A stretch of DNA of 64,000 nt from Methylocystis sp. IM3 (lineage in GTDB: Bacteria; Pseudomonadota; Alphaproteobacteria; Rhizobiales; Beijerinckiaceae), in NCBI RefSeq assembly GCF_038070105.1, contig NZ_JBBPBZ010000005.1, positions 62,001 to 126,000 of the forward strand, given 5' to 3'. Each line of letters starts with the position of its first letter. The first letter of the stretch is position 1. Positions 9,370-18,228 of this stretch are shown piece after piece. The notes beneath the pieces are model-generated. The model had not been told where the DNA came from. It ran no database searches and saw only the letters and a list, made by a program, of their open reading frames with translations. Position numbers and translations under genes: made by a program.

Positions 9370-9656
9370 CGCGGCTCCAGTTCTCGGCTGATCGCGTTTC
9401 TTCGCTTTTCGGCGGGACGCCAGGTGGCGTTACCGGCATCGACTATTCACACCCACCAACAGCTAATCTACGAGAAATGATCGAGGTCGACGCGAGAATG
9501 GCCTTTTGGCCGCCCGTCGCGCCGCTGGGGTTGTCGAAATCGCGGACCGTGGAGGACCGGCCAGTGCAGGTTGGCGCCACATCATCAACGCGGTGTCGAG
9601 AGAGCCCATTTTAACCATCCCCAGGGCGCTATTCCGGCGCCTGTTCGCTGACGGCC

Positions 9657-9899
9657 TTACACGGCTTGCCTGCGGCGCCCTTCCGCGCCTTCCTCTTTTA
9701 CGAACTTGACCCGCACGCCCGGCTCCAAACTGTCGAACCCAGGCCACGAGACGCCGTCGCAGTGGAAATAAATTTCGTGACCTTCTTCCATTTCCAAAAC
9801 TCCGTATCCATCCTCGCGCGCTAGCTTTCCGACGACTCCGATCGGCGATTCTTCGTGATGCTCTATTTTCCCGCGCTTGCGCCCAACCTGATCCTGCAA
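9657..9899 (-). pseudogene. Truncated copy of the ribosome-hibernation/cold-shock fusion protein
   Basis: The 80-codon frame matches the second half of the protein at 48679-49245: LQDQVG, then EESPIGVVGKLAREDGYGVL, EIYFH, then PGFDSLEPGVRVKFV. This is the linker and the cold-shock-like domain. The N-terminal HPF/RaiA part is absent, and an in-frame stop lies five codons before the conserved LQDQVG, so there is no proper start (only a TTG). It is a decayed second copy. The cold-shock domain could fold by itself if translated, but I see no ribosome-binding site. Confidence 0.75.
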
Positions 9900-9943
9900 C
9901 CTGCCGTCCCGCTAGGCTGAAGGCGTCATTGTACGTCGCGGGG

Positions 9944-10315
9944 TCATTCTTGCGTATTTCGCAAACTGGCTAGGTAAGCAGCGATTTGCCAGATTTGTTT
10001 TTCCGTCAGCGTCGGATGTGGCATGCCGCCGGGGTGCGCAATGTTACTGTGGGTGGTCAACAAAAAGACGCGTAGACTTTCATGTGTCGCTTTCGATCCG
10101 TTGGCTATCTCAGTGAATGAAGGTCCAGGCAGTGAAGAACTGTGCTCCCGATCCGCTCGCGATGGAATCGCGTGGCAAGCTGAGCAAGTTTTTTCCGCGA
10201 TTTCTTTTCCCGCCTGCTCATCAAGCGCGTCAAAAGGGCCCGCAAGGGCTTCGCCGGCGAGAAAAGCCGTTATGCCGACGGCGCCGAACTGCGCATATTT
10301 ATTCACCCTCGCCAT
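9944..10315 (-). CDS. Periplasmic c-type cytochrome, mono-haem
   Basis: A 123-residue secreted cytochrome c. Residues 1-26 form a signal peptide (basic start, hydrophobic core, cut near ALAG). The haem site is CSACH at 44-48 and the likely axial Met is Met98 in GGMPHPTLTEKQ, followed by the usual C-terminal helix IWQIAAYLASL. It probably carries electrons in the periplasm; its partner is not evident. It lies downstream of a groEL fragment on the same strand and upstream of the cold-shock remnant. No oxidoreductase gene is adjacent. Confidence 0.85.
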   Translation of the reverse strand: MARVNKYAQFGAVGITAFLAGEALAGPFDALDEQAGKEIAEKTCSACHAIPSRADREHSSSLPGPSFTEIANGSKATHESLRVFLLTTHSNIAHPGGMPHPTLTEKQIWQIAAYLASLRNTQE

Positions 10316-10449
10316 AGTTCTCCTCGCTGGGTCGACGTGGGCCTGGTTGAATAGCCTCGGCAGCGAGCGGCAGACAAATCCGCCGCCGGGCCTGCAGCCC
10401 CAAAATGACGAGCCAGCTGGGACAATAGGCCTCCTGTTCGATCGGACAA

Positions 10450-10937
10450 CAATTTCTATTCCGGGCTCGTTTGGCCTCGGACTCGGGAATTTCGGTCATT
10501 GGGGCTTCCGTCAGGAGCGGCACGCGTCCCCAAAGATAGCATTCTCCAAGGTGACGCGCACGACTTTCGCCGGATCGATTATCCCCCCTCGATCAGATCG
10601 ACGTATTCGACGTATTCATTGCGTGCGGCTCAAAGCCTAAGCTTGCCTTTCCTTCAAGCACGCGAGCAACCACAACCCCTCCGACGGCGCTCGAGCTTTT
10701 AGCGATTTCCCGCGCTGGGGCCTTGAGCGCGCGTTGCAGAATGCGAAGGCCCCGTTTTTCATCCCCATCGCAATGAGCTTCCTGGACAGCGAGCGTTTCT
10801 ATGCAGCGAAGCAGCGCACCCCCGGCGCGAACAACGCGCTCTACGGCTGCAGCCATGTTTGCGCTGATCGCATCGTCGAGCGTCTCCTTTTTCGACTTTA
10901 GTTTGGGGGACTTTCCGTTTCTTGAGAAGCGGTTCAT
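10450..10937 (-). pseudogene. GroEL fragment (C-terminal equatorial domain)
   Basis: The frame at 10593-10937 encodes [41 protein letters not shown] and GGVVVARVLEG, closely parallel to the intact GroEL at 755-2377. It then shifts frame: a neighbouring frame continues with YVDLIE and DPAKVVRVTLEN and ends with LLTEAPMTEIPE, again like the intact gene. The N-terminal 370 residues are missing. It is a relic of a duplicated groEL of the same divergent type, since the ending resembles MTEVPEKTG and has no Gly-Gly-Met tail. Confidence 0.85.
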
Positions 10938-11514
10938 CGGTGGCGGTTGCCAGGCACCGCCAATTCTGCGAGGCGCAGAAGTAAGCTCTGCGTGGCTTGG
11001 TTCCTGTCAGAGATTGGGAAAGGACTGGGAACACCCCAACATCCAGGCGCTGGCTTTCTTGCGCCTCGCATCAATTCGCCCGGTGCTCAGAAAGTTTAAT
11101 ACTCAAATGTGAAGATTCCGGACCGACTCTTAGAGTCGGTCCGGAGACTTCATCAGTGAATACAAAGGCTTCTGAGGGCAGGATAAACAGAGGCGAGGTG
11201 TATGAAAGCGAGCATCTTTCGATGGATATTCTCCCAATCCTTGGTCAATCGCCGCCAGATGCCCAGCTATGATCGGGTTCTCTCAGTCGCCTCTTGATCC
11301 GTAACCGACTCATTCGACTCAACTTTTCTTCGGACAGACACTTAGGCCCCGCGTCCCAGGGAGACAGATAGATCGGCAGCAGGGCTGATGTGACGTTGCG
11401 TGCAAACTGCCGCCACGTCGTCGCTTGGCCATGCGCGGCTGAGACCACCACGGATGCCGCGTTCAGTCGGGCAACCGCTATGCCAACCCGTCGAGATGGT
11501 TTATACTTTCCGCC
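10938..11514 (+). other. Gap with no assignable gene
   Basis: About 580 bases between the groEL fragment and the first DUF2267 gene. Open frames on both strands lack recognisable motifs or good ribosome-binding sites. The notable content is the near-perfect inverted repeat listed at 11110-11152. Confidence 0.5.
11110..11152. repeat. Near-perfect inverted repeat (hairpin)
   Basis: CCGGACCGACTC (11118-11129), a three-base loop TTA, then the exact complement GAGTCGGTCCGG (11133-11144). Beyond a 3x3 mismatch, TGAAG and CTTCA extend the pairing. It has no T-run on either side, so it is not a standard terminator. It could be a transposon end relic, an operator or an RNA hairpin. Confidence 0.7.
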
Positions 11515-11934
11515 ATGACGGACATGGAAGAGTTCGATGTCGCCGCGCATGCGGCGGCAGAGTGGGTCAACGAGCTGCAGCGCCGCCTCGGATGGCTGCA
11601 CCGCGATCGGGCCTATGCAGCTCTCGTCGCAGCCTTGCACGCGCTACGTGACAGCCTTCCTGCGCATGAGGCGGTTTTTCTTGGCGATCACCTGACCCCT
11701 CTCTTGCGCGGGCTATACTATGAAGGCTGGCGTATGAGCAAATACAGCGCTCTCAAGAGTCGCGAGTCTTTCCTCGAGCGAATACGCGAGGGCATCCATC
11801 GCGATCCCGGAATCGACGCCGAGCAAGTCGCTCGCGTCGTTCTTTCTCTTCTTGCCGAGCGATTGCCCGCGGCGGAGCTAGAAGACCTACGCGCTGTCAC
11901 ACCGAAAGCGTTACGCGCCCTATGGCCGGCTTGA
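11515..11934 (+). CDS. DUF2267 domain protein (copy 1)
   Basis: A 139-residue alpha-helical protein. The family signature is clear: ALVAALHALRDSLPAHEAVF, then FLGDHLTPLLRGLYYEGW and a C-terminal helical half with VARVVLSLLAERLP. DUF2267 proteins are common in bacterial stress islands but have no firm biochemical role. It is close in sequence to the copy at 16595-17032. The start may be the ATG at 11515 or the one three codons later; neither has a strong ribosome-binding site. Confidence 0.85.
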   Translation: MTDMEEFDVAAHAAAEWVNELQRRLGWLHRDRAYAALVAALHALRDSLPAHEAVFLGDHLTPLLRGLYYEGWRMSKYSALKSRESFLERIREGIHRDPGIDAEQVARVVLSLLAERLPAAELEDLRAVTPKALRALWPA

Positions 11935-12110
11935 CCCGCTCGCACGAATTTCATCGCTTTCTCATAATAATCGAACGCGAGGCTCGAGTTTCGCCGGGCG
12001 GTCATTCCTCAAAAATCGGAGGCTCCATCCGTCTGCACCTGGCTCCTTCTGGGGTGCGGCACGGTTAGGTGAGACAGCCGGCTGCGGTAATTTGAACCGC
12101 AACCGGAGAT

Positions 12111-12449
12111 ATGAAAGTGACCAAAGAAGAGAAGGTTAGCGCCAGGGGCCGGCGATTTTCCGTTCAGCGCAAGATGGCGGTCGTTGCCCGCCTCCTACGC
12201 GGGGAGCCGTTGGAACTGGTGGCTCGCGAGACCAATGTCACGATCCAGAAGCTGACCGAATGGCGGGATCGGGCTTTGGCGGGGGCCACCTCGGCTCTGA
12301 AGGAGCGCGAGCGGGATGACCGCGACGATGAGATCGCCCGGCTGAAGGCCAAGGTGGGCGAGATCACCATGGATAACGAGCTTCTCTACGCCAAGATCGA
12401 CGCCCTGGAAAACAAACGCCCTTTGGCCTGCCGGAGGCCGAGGAAATGA
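12111..12449 (+). CDS. IS3-family OrfA (helix-turn-helix protein)
   Basis: A 112-residue DNA-binding protein with the order usual for IS3 OrfA: a helix-turn-helix at about 20-60 (FSVQRKMAVVARLLRGEPLE and IQKLTEWRDRAL), then a heptad-like coiled coil (DEIARLKAKVGEITMDNELL). Its stop codon overlaps the OrfB start as ATGA, so OrfB is made by coupled initiation rather than by frameshifting as in many IS3 elements. Confidence 0.88.
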   Translation: MKVTKEEKVSARGRRFSVQRKMAVVARLLRGEPLELVARETNVTIQKLTEWRDRALAGATSALKERERDDRDDEIARLKAKVGEITMDNELLYAKIDALENKRPLACRRPRK

Positions 12450-13360
12450 GCCGGGCTCGTTCTCTGTCTTTCGGTCGCATCTATGGATTGTCGCGCGTGA
12501 CGCGGGTGTGGGGCTTGTCGCGGGCAACCGTGTATCGATCTCGCGCGGAGACGCCTGAAGACGCTCCCCGACGCCGGCCCGGTCCCATTGGGGCATGTTC
12601 GGATGCCGAACTGGCGGATCACATCCATCGCGAAATCGAGGCCTCTGAATTCCATGGTGAGGGCTACCGGAAGATATGGGCGCGGCTACGGGTCTCCGGA
12701 GTGCGCGCCAGTCCCCGGCGGGTGCGGCGCGTGATGCGCGAACATGGATTGCTTGCGCCGCATGGGGAAGTGTCGGCGTCGGCCAAGACGCATGACGGCA
12801 CGATCGTCACCGATCGCGTCAACGAAATGTGGGGAACCCACATGACGCAAACGGTTACGACCGACGAAGGCAAGGCCTATGTGTTCGTCGCTGTCGAACA
12901 CGCCAACTCGGAGGTCGTCGGCGTTCACGCCGCAAAATCAGCCAATCGGTTCGAGGGCCTGGAGCCGGTTCGGCAGGGTGTGAAACGCTGCTTCGGCGCG
13001 ATCGCTCCAGAAATTGCCTGCGGATTGAGACTGCGTCACGATCACGGGTCCAATTACATGTCGGAAGATTTTCAGTCCGAGGTCAAATGCCTGGGAATTG
13101 AAGCCTCGCCCTCTTTCGTGCGCGAGCCCGAGGGCAATGGCGTCGCCGAGCGCTTCATCCGAACGCTGAAGGAGAACCTGCTGTGGGTCAGGTCGTTCCA
13201 CACGATCGAGGAACTCAGGGTGGCCCTCGTGGAATTCGCCGAGCGTTATAACAAAACCTGCCTCGTCGCCCGACACCGCTACAAAACGCCGGATCAGGTA
13301 AGAGCCGAACAGCTTTCAGTTGCCAAGGCAAACATCGCAGAGCTACCCTTGGCCGCCTGA
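12446..13360 (+). CDS. IS3-family transposase OrfB, first catalytic Asp replaced by His
   Basis: A 304-residue integrase-type (rve) transposase. The N-terminal half is an HTH_21-like region (GEGYRKIWARLRVSGVRASP). In the catalytic core the second Asp is Asp199 in LRHDHGSNY and the Glu is Glu235 in EPEGNGVAERFIRTLKENLL. At the first position, where relatives read WGTD, this protein reads MWGTHMTQT: His132, codon CAC at 12839-12841, one base from the Asp codon GAC. Loss of that metal ligand should abolish transposition in cis. Otherwise the gene is full length. Confidence 0.88.
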   Translation: MSRARSLSFGRIYGLSRVTRVWGLSRATVYRSRAETPEDAPRRRPGPIGACSDAELADHIHREIEASEFHGEGYRKIWARLRVSGVRASPRRVRRVMREHGLLAPHGEVSASAKTHDGTIVTDRVNEMWGTHMTQTVTTDEGKAYVFVAVEHANSEVVGVHAAKSANRFEGLEPVRQGVKRCFGAIAPEIACGLRLRHDHGSNYMSEDFQSEVKCLGIEASPSFVREPEGNGVAERFIRTLKENLLWVRSFHTIEELRVALVEFAERYNKTCLVARHRYKTPDQVRAEQLSVAKANIAELPLAA

Positions 13361-13382
13361 ATAGGCGCAGCCGGTTGTCTCA

Positions 13383-14286
13383 AAACCGGGCCGCAGTACA
13401 TCACCTGGCTCCTTCACCGGCCTCGTCCCGCCCTCGGGAGGATCCTGTTCCAAATACGTCAGTTCGGCTTCGACGAGGTTTCCGGCCTCGTTTCCACCCT
13501 GGGCATTCCGACCCTTTAGCCTTTTTTGGCGGAATCGGCCTCTTTCAACCTTGCGCCATATGAGACGACCTCGTCTTTCAAATTCAGTTGCGGCGCTTGC
13601 GCCGCGGGGAGCCGGCTTTCGACAGCACCCTGACAATCCGACCACTTCCCGGGATTGATCTGTAGCAGCGAGCTGTTTTTGCAGGCCTCCTTCCTTCGGC
13701 GCCTCGCGAAGCCCTTCCAAAATGGCTACCCCCTTTTGCTTGCACCGCTGAGGTCTATTTCAAAACTCGTCGAAGGCGTCGCTTCTGATTTGACCGCTTC
13801 CGTCCTAAATTATTAATCAGTTCATAAGTATCTCGACTTTTCCTTGCCCGAACGACCCGCGTGCGATTCTGAATTGTTGATGAAGGCAAACGATGCGCGG
13901 AAGCTCGATCACAATGCGCCTGAAGGCGACGCCTGCAAAACAACCCTGCGAAAATCCGTGGCTTCTACCAAAAACCGTCACTGCGACATGCTGCATGAAT
14001 GTAGACCTACTTATGATCTGATTAATAGCGCTCTCCATCCGTCCAAACCGTCACCGGATCACTCTCGAGGAGTTGTCGCTTATCATTCCAAAATCAAGAG
14101 TAAGTCGGAGTGGTCGCTCGTAGCATTGTTCCACCGAAACAGGTTATGCTGTTCGAAACCTTACTTTTCCTGTGGCGCCAAAGTAGGCAAAGGCATGATT
14201 TGATTGATCGGCGCTGGCCCATTCGCCCCTATAGATCCGGCACGAAAATATCTTGTACTGTTCGGCTGTGATGCTATTTCTCGGGA
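13383..14286 (+). other. Long gap between two insertion sequences
   Basis: About 900 bases with no supported gene. Several open frames exist on both strands, but none shows a recognisable motif with a plausible start. The base composition falls in 13800-14280 (AT-rich compared with the surroundings), suggesting foreign or decayed sequence. It contains a short perfect hairpin, GCGGCGC-TT-GCGCCGC, near 13590. Confidence 0.45.
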
Positions 14287-15368
14287 ATGGAAAAGGAAGA
14301 CGCGCGCAAGCAATCCTCTGAGGCTCTGTTAGAACGTCGCAAACAGGTGATCCGACATCCTCCGAAAGGGCGAGGGAGTGATGCGGATTGTCGAGTTGAC
14401 CGGGCTATCCTATCCGGCGGTCCGTTCGACGATCGATCGGTTCGAGGCAGGCGGCATGGCTGCATTGAAGCCGAAAACCCGCGGCAGGAAGCAAGGCGAA
14501 GGCCGCAAACTCACGCCAGAGCACCAGGCCGCGCTGCGCAAAATGATCTGCGACAAGCGTCCCGAGCAGTTGAAGATGGATTTCGCTTTGTGGACGCGCG
14601 CAGCGGTGATGGAGCTGATCGAGCGTGAGTTCGGTTTGAAGCTGTGCGTGCGCGCGGTCGGCAATTATCTCAAACGTTGGGGCTTCACGCCGCAAAAGCC
14701 GATCAAGCGCGCCTACGAGCAGCGTCCGGAGGCGATCAAGCGGTGGCTCAACGAAGAATATCCGACGATCGAACAGCGCGCCAAAGCCGAAGGCGCCGAG
14801 ATACATTGGGGTGACGAGACGGCTCTCGTGAACACCGACGTTCGCGGTCGAAGTTATGCGCCCAAGGGCCAAACGCCGATCGCCTTTGCCCCGGGAACTC
14901 GTCAGAAACCTGTCAATGATCTCCACGGTGACGAACCAGGGCAACGCTAGGTGGATGATCATCGATGATACATTCAACGCCGAGAGGTTGATCGAATTTT
15001 TCGAGGCGTTGATCAAGGATGCGGACGCGAAAATGTTTCTGATACTCGACAATCTGCGCGTCCATCATTCGAAGATCGTCAAGGCGTGGCTCTCAGAGCG
15101 CACCGACGCGATCGAAGTGTTCTATCTCCCGAGCTACGCGCCCGAGCTGAATCCCGACGAACGACTCGATGCCGACCTCAAGCACGCCATCGGCGCCAAG
15201 GTCGCGGTGCGGACCAAGCCCAAACTCAGAAAAGCAGCCGAGGATCACATGAAAACGATCGAAGCTTCGCCCCATCGCGTCAAAGCCTATTTTCACGACC
15301 CTCGGGTGCGTTACGCCGCCTACAGATTTCACCGTGCCGGATCAATAAGAACCGAAAGCTGCACCTAG
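14287..15368 (+). pseudogene. IS630-family transposase with two frameshifts
   Basis: The complete protein can be read only across three frames. It starts MEKEDARKQSSEALLERRKQ, shifts near 14370 to MRIVELTGLSYPAVRSTIDR (helix-turn-helix) and continues to IHWGDETALVNTDVRGRSYA (first Asp). It shifts again at about 14901, where AAACCTG has one extra C, into LSMISTVTNQGNARW, FLILDNLRVHH (second Asp) and LPSYAPELNPDERLD (Glu). All three DDE residues survive, but the frame breaks do not coincide with slippery runs, so the gene is broken rather than frameshift-regulated. It is a different subtype from the IS630 at 57260-58329. Confidence 0.85.
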
Positions 15369-15749
15369 ATGCGGCAAATTGCCGACGACGTCTTGTCGCG
15401 GCGGACGAGAAAAATCGCCGACAATCTGGCGAAAGAACTAAAGCGTCTCGCGGCGAGGGCGCGACCCCAGGTGGTTTACGCGGTCGACGACGCCCTGTCG
15501 ACCGAGAGTAAAGAGGAGGAAATGTCGCGCGCCGCAGCATTGCGGTCCGAGCGGCTGCTGTCGCGCAGGCGCGACAGGCTCGCTAGGGAAACTCCTCTCA
15601 TGACAAAGGACGTCAGAGCGCGCTTCGATTACGATCACCCAAAGGCGCGGGGCGCGCTGGCCGTGCGCGACGCTTTCGATCGCGCGAATGAATCATGTCC
15701 GCGAAGTCTAAAATTCCCAGGGGCCTCTGCCACGAAAGCCCGCTCATAA
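15369..15749 (+). CDS. Hypothetical protein, doubtful
   Basis: A 126-residue, strongly basic and charged open frame starting directly after the IS630 transposase stop. The first half (TRKIADNLAKELKRLAARAR) looks like helical coding sequence, but I recognise no family and there is no clear ribosome-binding site. It may be the tail of a gene interrupted by the IS element. Confidence 0.3.
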   Translation: MRQIADDVLSRRTRKIADNLAKELKRLAARARPQVVYAVDDALSTESKEEEMSRAAALRSERLLSRRRDRLARETPLMTKDVRARFDYDHPKARGALAVRDAFDRANESCPRSLKFPGASATKARS

Positions 15750-15947
15750 CATTGGCATGCGCTGCGCTGGAATACACGCCCTTAAGAGATAAAACGCCAT
15801 ATGCGTTCCGTAATGCGCTGGAAAAATGGCCTGTCCTATGCCGGCAAGAGAAAGAAGCGTAAATTCTTGGCGCCCCTGCCTGGGTCATAATAAGAAAAGC
15901 CTGGGGCAAGCGACCCGCCATCTTGGATCCGCAGTCGGCGACAAGAC

Positions 15948-16295
15948 TCATGGCCTGGTTCTGGCGTTGCACCCACCGGGAGAGTAAGCTTGAGCGTGGT
16001 TGGCGAGAAGATCCTCTTGTTCCGCGAGGCGTTCGCCTTCTTTTGCATTCAAGTGAAGGTGAATATACGTAGCGCCTTTGCTGTTAATGCATCCTATTTG
16101 TTGATGGTCCTCGTGCGCGCGGATCGAAAGCTCGCCCTGGCCGAAGTAGATCGGGACCCAGTTTCCTTCCGAGTCGATTTTTGCGTAAATGTAATTGCCA
16201 AGCTGCCCTTCTCTTATGGAAGGATGCCGGGGGTGGATATAATATCTGTATGTTTTCCCTGACGCCCCGCGCCAATTGCAGGTAAGGTGGCTCAT
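15948..16295 (-). CDS. GIY-YIG-superfamily-like protein
   Basis: A 115-residue protein. The order LGNYIYAKIDSEGNWVPIYF, then GQGELSIRA, HEDHQQIGC and GATYIHLHLNAKEGERLAEQ matches small GIY-YIG-related domains found singly in alphaproteobacteria. The first two motifs correspond to the YI and GxG core and the Arg of the nuclease fold. The Glu-rich helix (AEQEDLLANHAQ) and SPGGCN near the end match the usual NP.GCN ending. Catalytic activity is uncertain since the canonical tyrosines are partly replaced. Confidence 0.65.
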   Translation of the reverse strand: MSHLTCNWRGASGKTYRYYIHPRHPSIREGQLGNYIYAKIDSEGNWVPIYFGQGELSIRAHEDHQQIGCINSKGATYIHLHLNAKEGERLAEQEDLLANHAQAYSPGGCNARTRP

Positions 16296-16594
16296 GAAGT
16301 CCCGCCAATCTTAGGATATCTCGGAATAACTAACCCCAGTGAGGGATTTTTCCAGAACCTGGACGCTCATGACACGCGATGTCAGTCAGTTCGGTCTGGC
16401 GCAGCGCGATCCCGATTGCCCGTGAACCGGCCGGAAATCGCAAGTCGAGATCCTCGATGGGCCGTGAGGCGGTCCCCGCGAGAATTGTCCAGCCCATTAT
16501 GCTACCCATATGACTTCGGGTCATAATCCGCGCGCCCCACCTTCGCCGCGTTTCGCGGCCGGCGCCTTGGCCCGCCGATGCATCGGAGAATCGA

Positions 16595-17032
16595 ATGAGC
16601 GCCACCGGTTTAGCTGCTTTCGATGAGACGGTGCAGCTGTCGAATCTATGGCTCAACGAGTTGATGGAGGCGGTGGAATGGGACGACAAGCAAAGAGCTT
16701 ATCGTCTTCTTCGCGCGACATTGCACGCATTGCGCGACCGCCTGTCGGCGCATGAGGCGGTGCAATTAGGCGCCCAGCTTCCGATGCTCATCCGAGGGCT
16801 TTACTATGACGGTTGGCGCATGCGAGACGTCATCCCTTCGGACCGGACGAAGAGCGCATTTCTTGATCGGATCGAAGCGGCGTTCGCGCGAGACCCGAAC
16901 AGCGACACGGAAGGGCTGGTCAGGGAAGTCTTTCGGTTGCTGGCGCGAAGGATTTCAAAAGGCGAAATCGAGGACGTGCAACACATGTTGCCGCCGGAAG
17001 TGCGTGCGATGTGGCCGGCTGAACCAAGCTAA
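16595..17032 (+). CDS. DUF2267 domain protein (copy 2)
   Basis: A 145-residue all-helical protein, the second DUF2267 member here. Family blocks are LLRATLHALRDRLSAHEAVQ, QLPMLIRGLYYDGWRM and EVFRLLARRISKGEIEDVQH. It ends in RAMWPAEPS, paralleling RALWPA in the copy at 11515, so the two come from one duplication or belong to one lineage. Function unknown; typical companions in other genomes are Hsp20, phosphoribosyltransferase and hemerythrin genes, as here. Confidence 0.87.
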   Translation: MSATGLAAFDETVQLSNLWLNELMEAVEWDDKQRAYRLLRATLHALRDRLSAHEAVQLGAQLPMLIRGLYYDGWRMRDVIPSDRTKSAFLDRIEAAFARDPNSDTEGLVREVFRLLARRISKGEIEDVQHMLPPEVRAMWPAEPS

Positions 17033-17113
17033 AAAACGAGCGTAGCCCCTTAGCTGCCATGCTTGCGACGGTATTGTCGTTGGGCAGCTGCGCTCTCTGC
17101 GAGAGAGACCGAT

Positions 17114-17524
17114 ATGATCAAACTCGAGGAACTCGAAGTCCGCCAAGCCCAATTTATCGCGATCCTGGCAAAGGCTGCTCGCCAGCAACGCGATGAATTG
17201 CTCGGCAATGTCGCCGAAGAGGATCTCGGCGGCGTGCGAGAGCACAACCCGACAGCCGCGCTCGGGCTCGAACCGCTTTCTCCAGACGCTCCGCAAATTT
17301 CGGCCCTGCGCGACGCAATCGCCAGCCTGTCCGCCGCGGCGCGTTGTGAGCTTTACGCCTTGATGCGGATCGGTCAGGGGCATTTCGGCGCCAAGGAGCT
17401 ACGGCAAGGCGCCTCAGAGGCCTACAGGATCGGGGATGAAGCAGCCAGCAACGCAATGATCGAGGACGCTGACCTGCATGACCATATCACAAAAGCGCTC
17501 TACGAAGCAGACTTATCTGCGTGA
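17114..17524 (+). CDS. DUF3775 domain protein (copy 1)
   Basis: A 136-residue soluble protein. The conserved core is ALRDAIASLSAAARCELYAL, then MRIGQGHFGAKELRQGASEA and an acidic C-terminal helix. The same core (ELVALAWVGRGDY) occurs in the second copy at 43393. I chose the ATG at 17114 (MIKLEELEV) because GAGAGAG precedes it. Function unknown. A perfect 6-base stem (17531-17536 with 17545-17550) just after the stop may help end transcription, although it lacks a T-run. Confidence 0.75.
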   Translation: MIKLEELEVRQAQFIAILAKAARQQRDELLGNVAEEDLGGVREHNPTAALGLEPLSPDAPQISALRDAIASLSAAARCELYALMRIGQGHFGAKELRQGASEAYRIGDEAASNAMIEDADLHDHITKALYEADLSA

Positions 17525-17643
17525 GCGTATCGCGGCGCTTCTCTGCCGCGGATTGCGAAAGCTGAAGAAAAACGCAGAAGGCTGAACGGTTGGAAGGCGG
17601 CCGAACCGGCGACTCGGCAGGTTGCCCAGAAAAGCTGTCGTTG

Positions 17644-17940
17644 TCAAAGCTCTCTGACAATTCCCTTGAACCGGCTCCATTCGGTGGCCGTCCAAATTTC
17701 GGTCTGGGCATGACCGAAAGTGCGGATCAATGTCGACACCTTGGCCGCTGTCTCTACGTCTTTCGCCCGGAAAATATCCAAATAATCATAGGGCCCCAGA
17801 ATCGCGTAGTTGCAGACCCACTCGACATCCGGGCATTCCCTGCGCACCCGCTCCATAGCCTTGCGCTCCAGTTCCTCGAGCGTCTGAGGCGACCGGATGG
17901 CGTCGGGGCTGAGGCGCGTCAACATGACAAAGGTCAGCAT
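17644..17940 (-). CDS. GYD-domain protein
   Basis: A 98-residue protein of the GYD family (ferredoxin-like fold). The eponymous region is ILGPYDYLDIFRAKDVETAA, preceded by VMLTRLSPDAI and followed by THE-like closing strand TEIWTATEW. Role unknown; members usually form oligomers. It is the last gene of a three-gene run on this strand (18495 to 17644) with a HicA-like protein and an unknown protein. Confidence 0.85.
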   Translation of the reverse strand: MLTFVMLTRLSPDAIRSPQTLEELERKAMERVRRECPDVEWVCNYAILGPYDYLDIFRAKDVETAAKVSTLIRTFGHAQTEIWTATEWSRFKGIVREL

Positions 17941-17967
17941 GACATGTTTTCCTCTCGTCTTCCCTTC

Positions 17968-18204
17968 TCACACGCGAGACGAAGGGCCAGGCAATTCCTC
18001 CCACTTCAACCCCAGATCGTCGACGATTTGCCGTAACACCCTCGGGTCAAGCGGCTTGTGAGTGCCGACGTCTGGAAGCAGGGCGTGACGATCGCCAAGA
18101 CGCACCGTCACGTAGGCGTGACCCCCCTTATGGACGGTGTCGCTGCCGGCTTCGAAGGCGCATCCACGTTCGGCCAACCACCGACGAAACGTTTCGCTTT
18201 GCAT
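17968..18204 (-). CDS. HicA-like small protein (orphan toxin-type fold)
   Basis: A 78-residue protein with the HicA mRNA-interferase layout: FRRWLAERGCAFEAGS, then the conserved Gly-His strand HKGGHAYVTV, then PLDPRVLRQIVDDLGL. In HicA toxins the catalytic His lies in that strand. A strong GGGAGGA site precedes the ATG. There is no HicB antitoxin beside it; the upstream neighbour does not resemble HicB. It may be a domesticated HicA or be paired with an unusual antitoxin. Confidence 0.6.
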   Translation of the reverse strand: MQSETFRRWLAERGCAFEAGSDTVHKGGHAYVTVRLGDRHALLPDVGTHKPLDPRVLRQIVDDLGLKWEELPGPSSRV

Positions 18205-18228
18205 GGGAAGTCCTCCCTTGGAAGATAG

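Larger units (their letters stand above)
12070..13382 (+). mobile_element. IS3-family insertion sequence
   Basis: The element is bounded by imperfect inverted repeats, TGAGACAGCCGGCTGCG at 12070-12086 and the complement of TGAGACAACCGGCTGCG at 13366-13382 (one mismatch in 17). It encloses two overlapping genes of the usual IS3 arrangement. I see no convincing target-site duplication in the flanks (TTAGG on the left, AAACC on the right). The transposase carries a substitution at its first catalytic position, so the copy may be immobile. Confidence 0.85.

Noticed and set aside
14405..15052. A 215-residue minus-strand open frame
   Set aside because: It is antisense to the IS630 transposase, whose motifs clearly define the coding strand.
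15369..15749. A passenger gene of the IS630 element
   Set aside because: No terminal repeat encloses it, and no start signal or family supports it; kept only as a doubtful frame.
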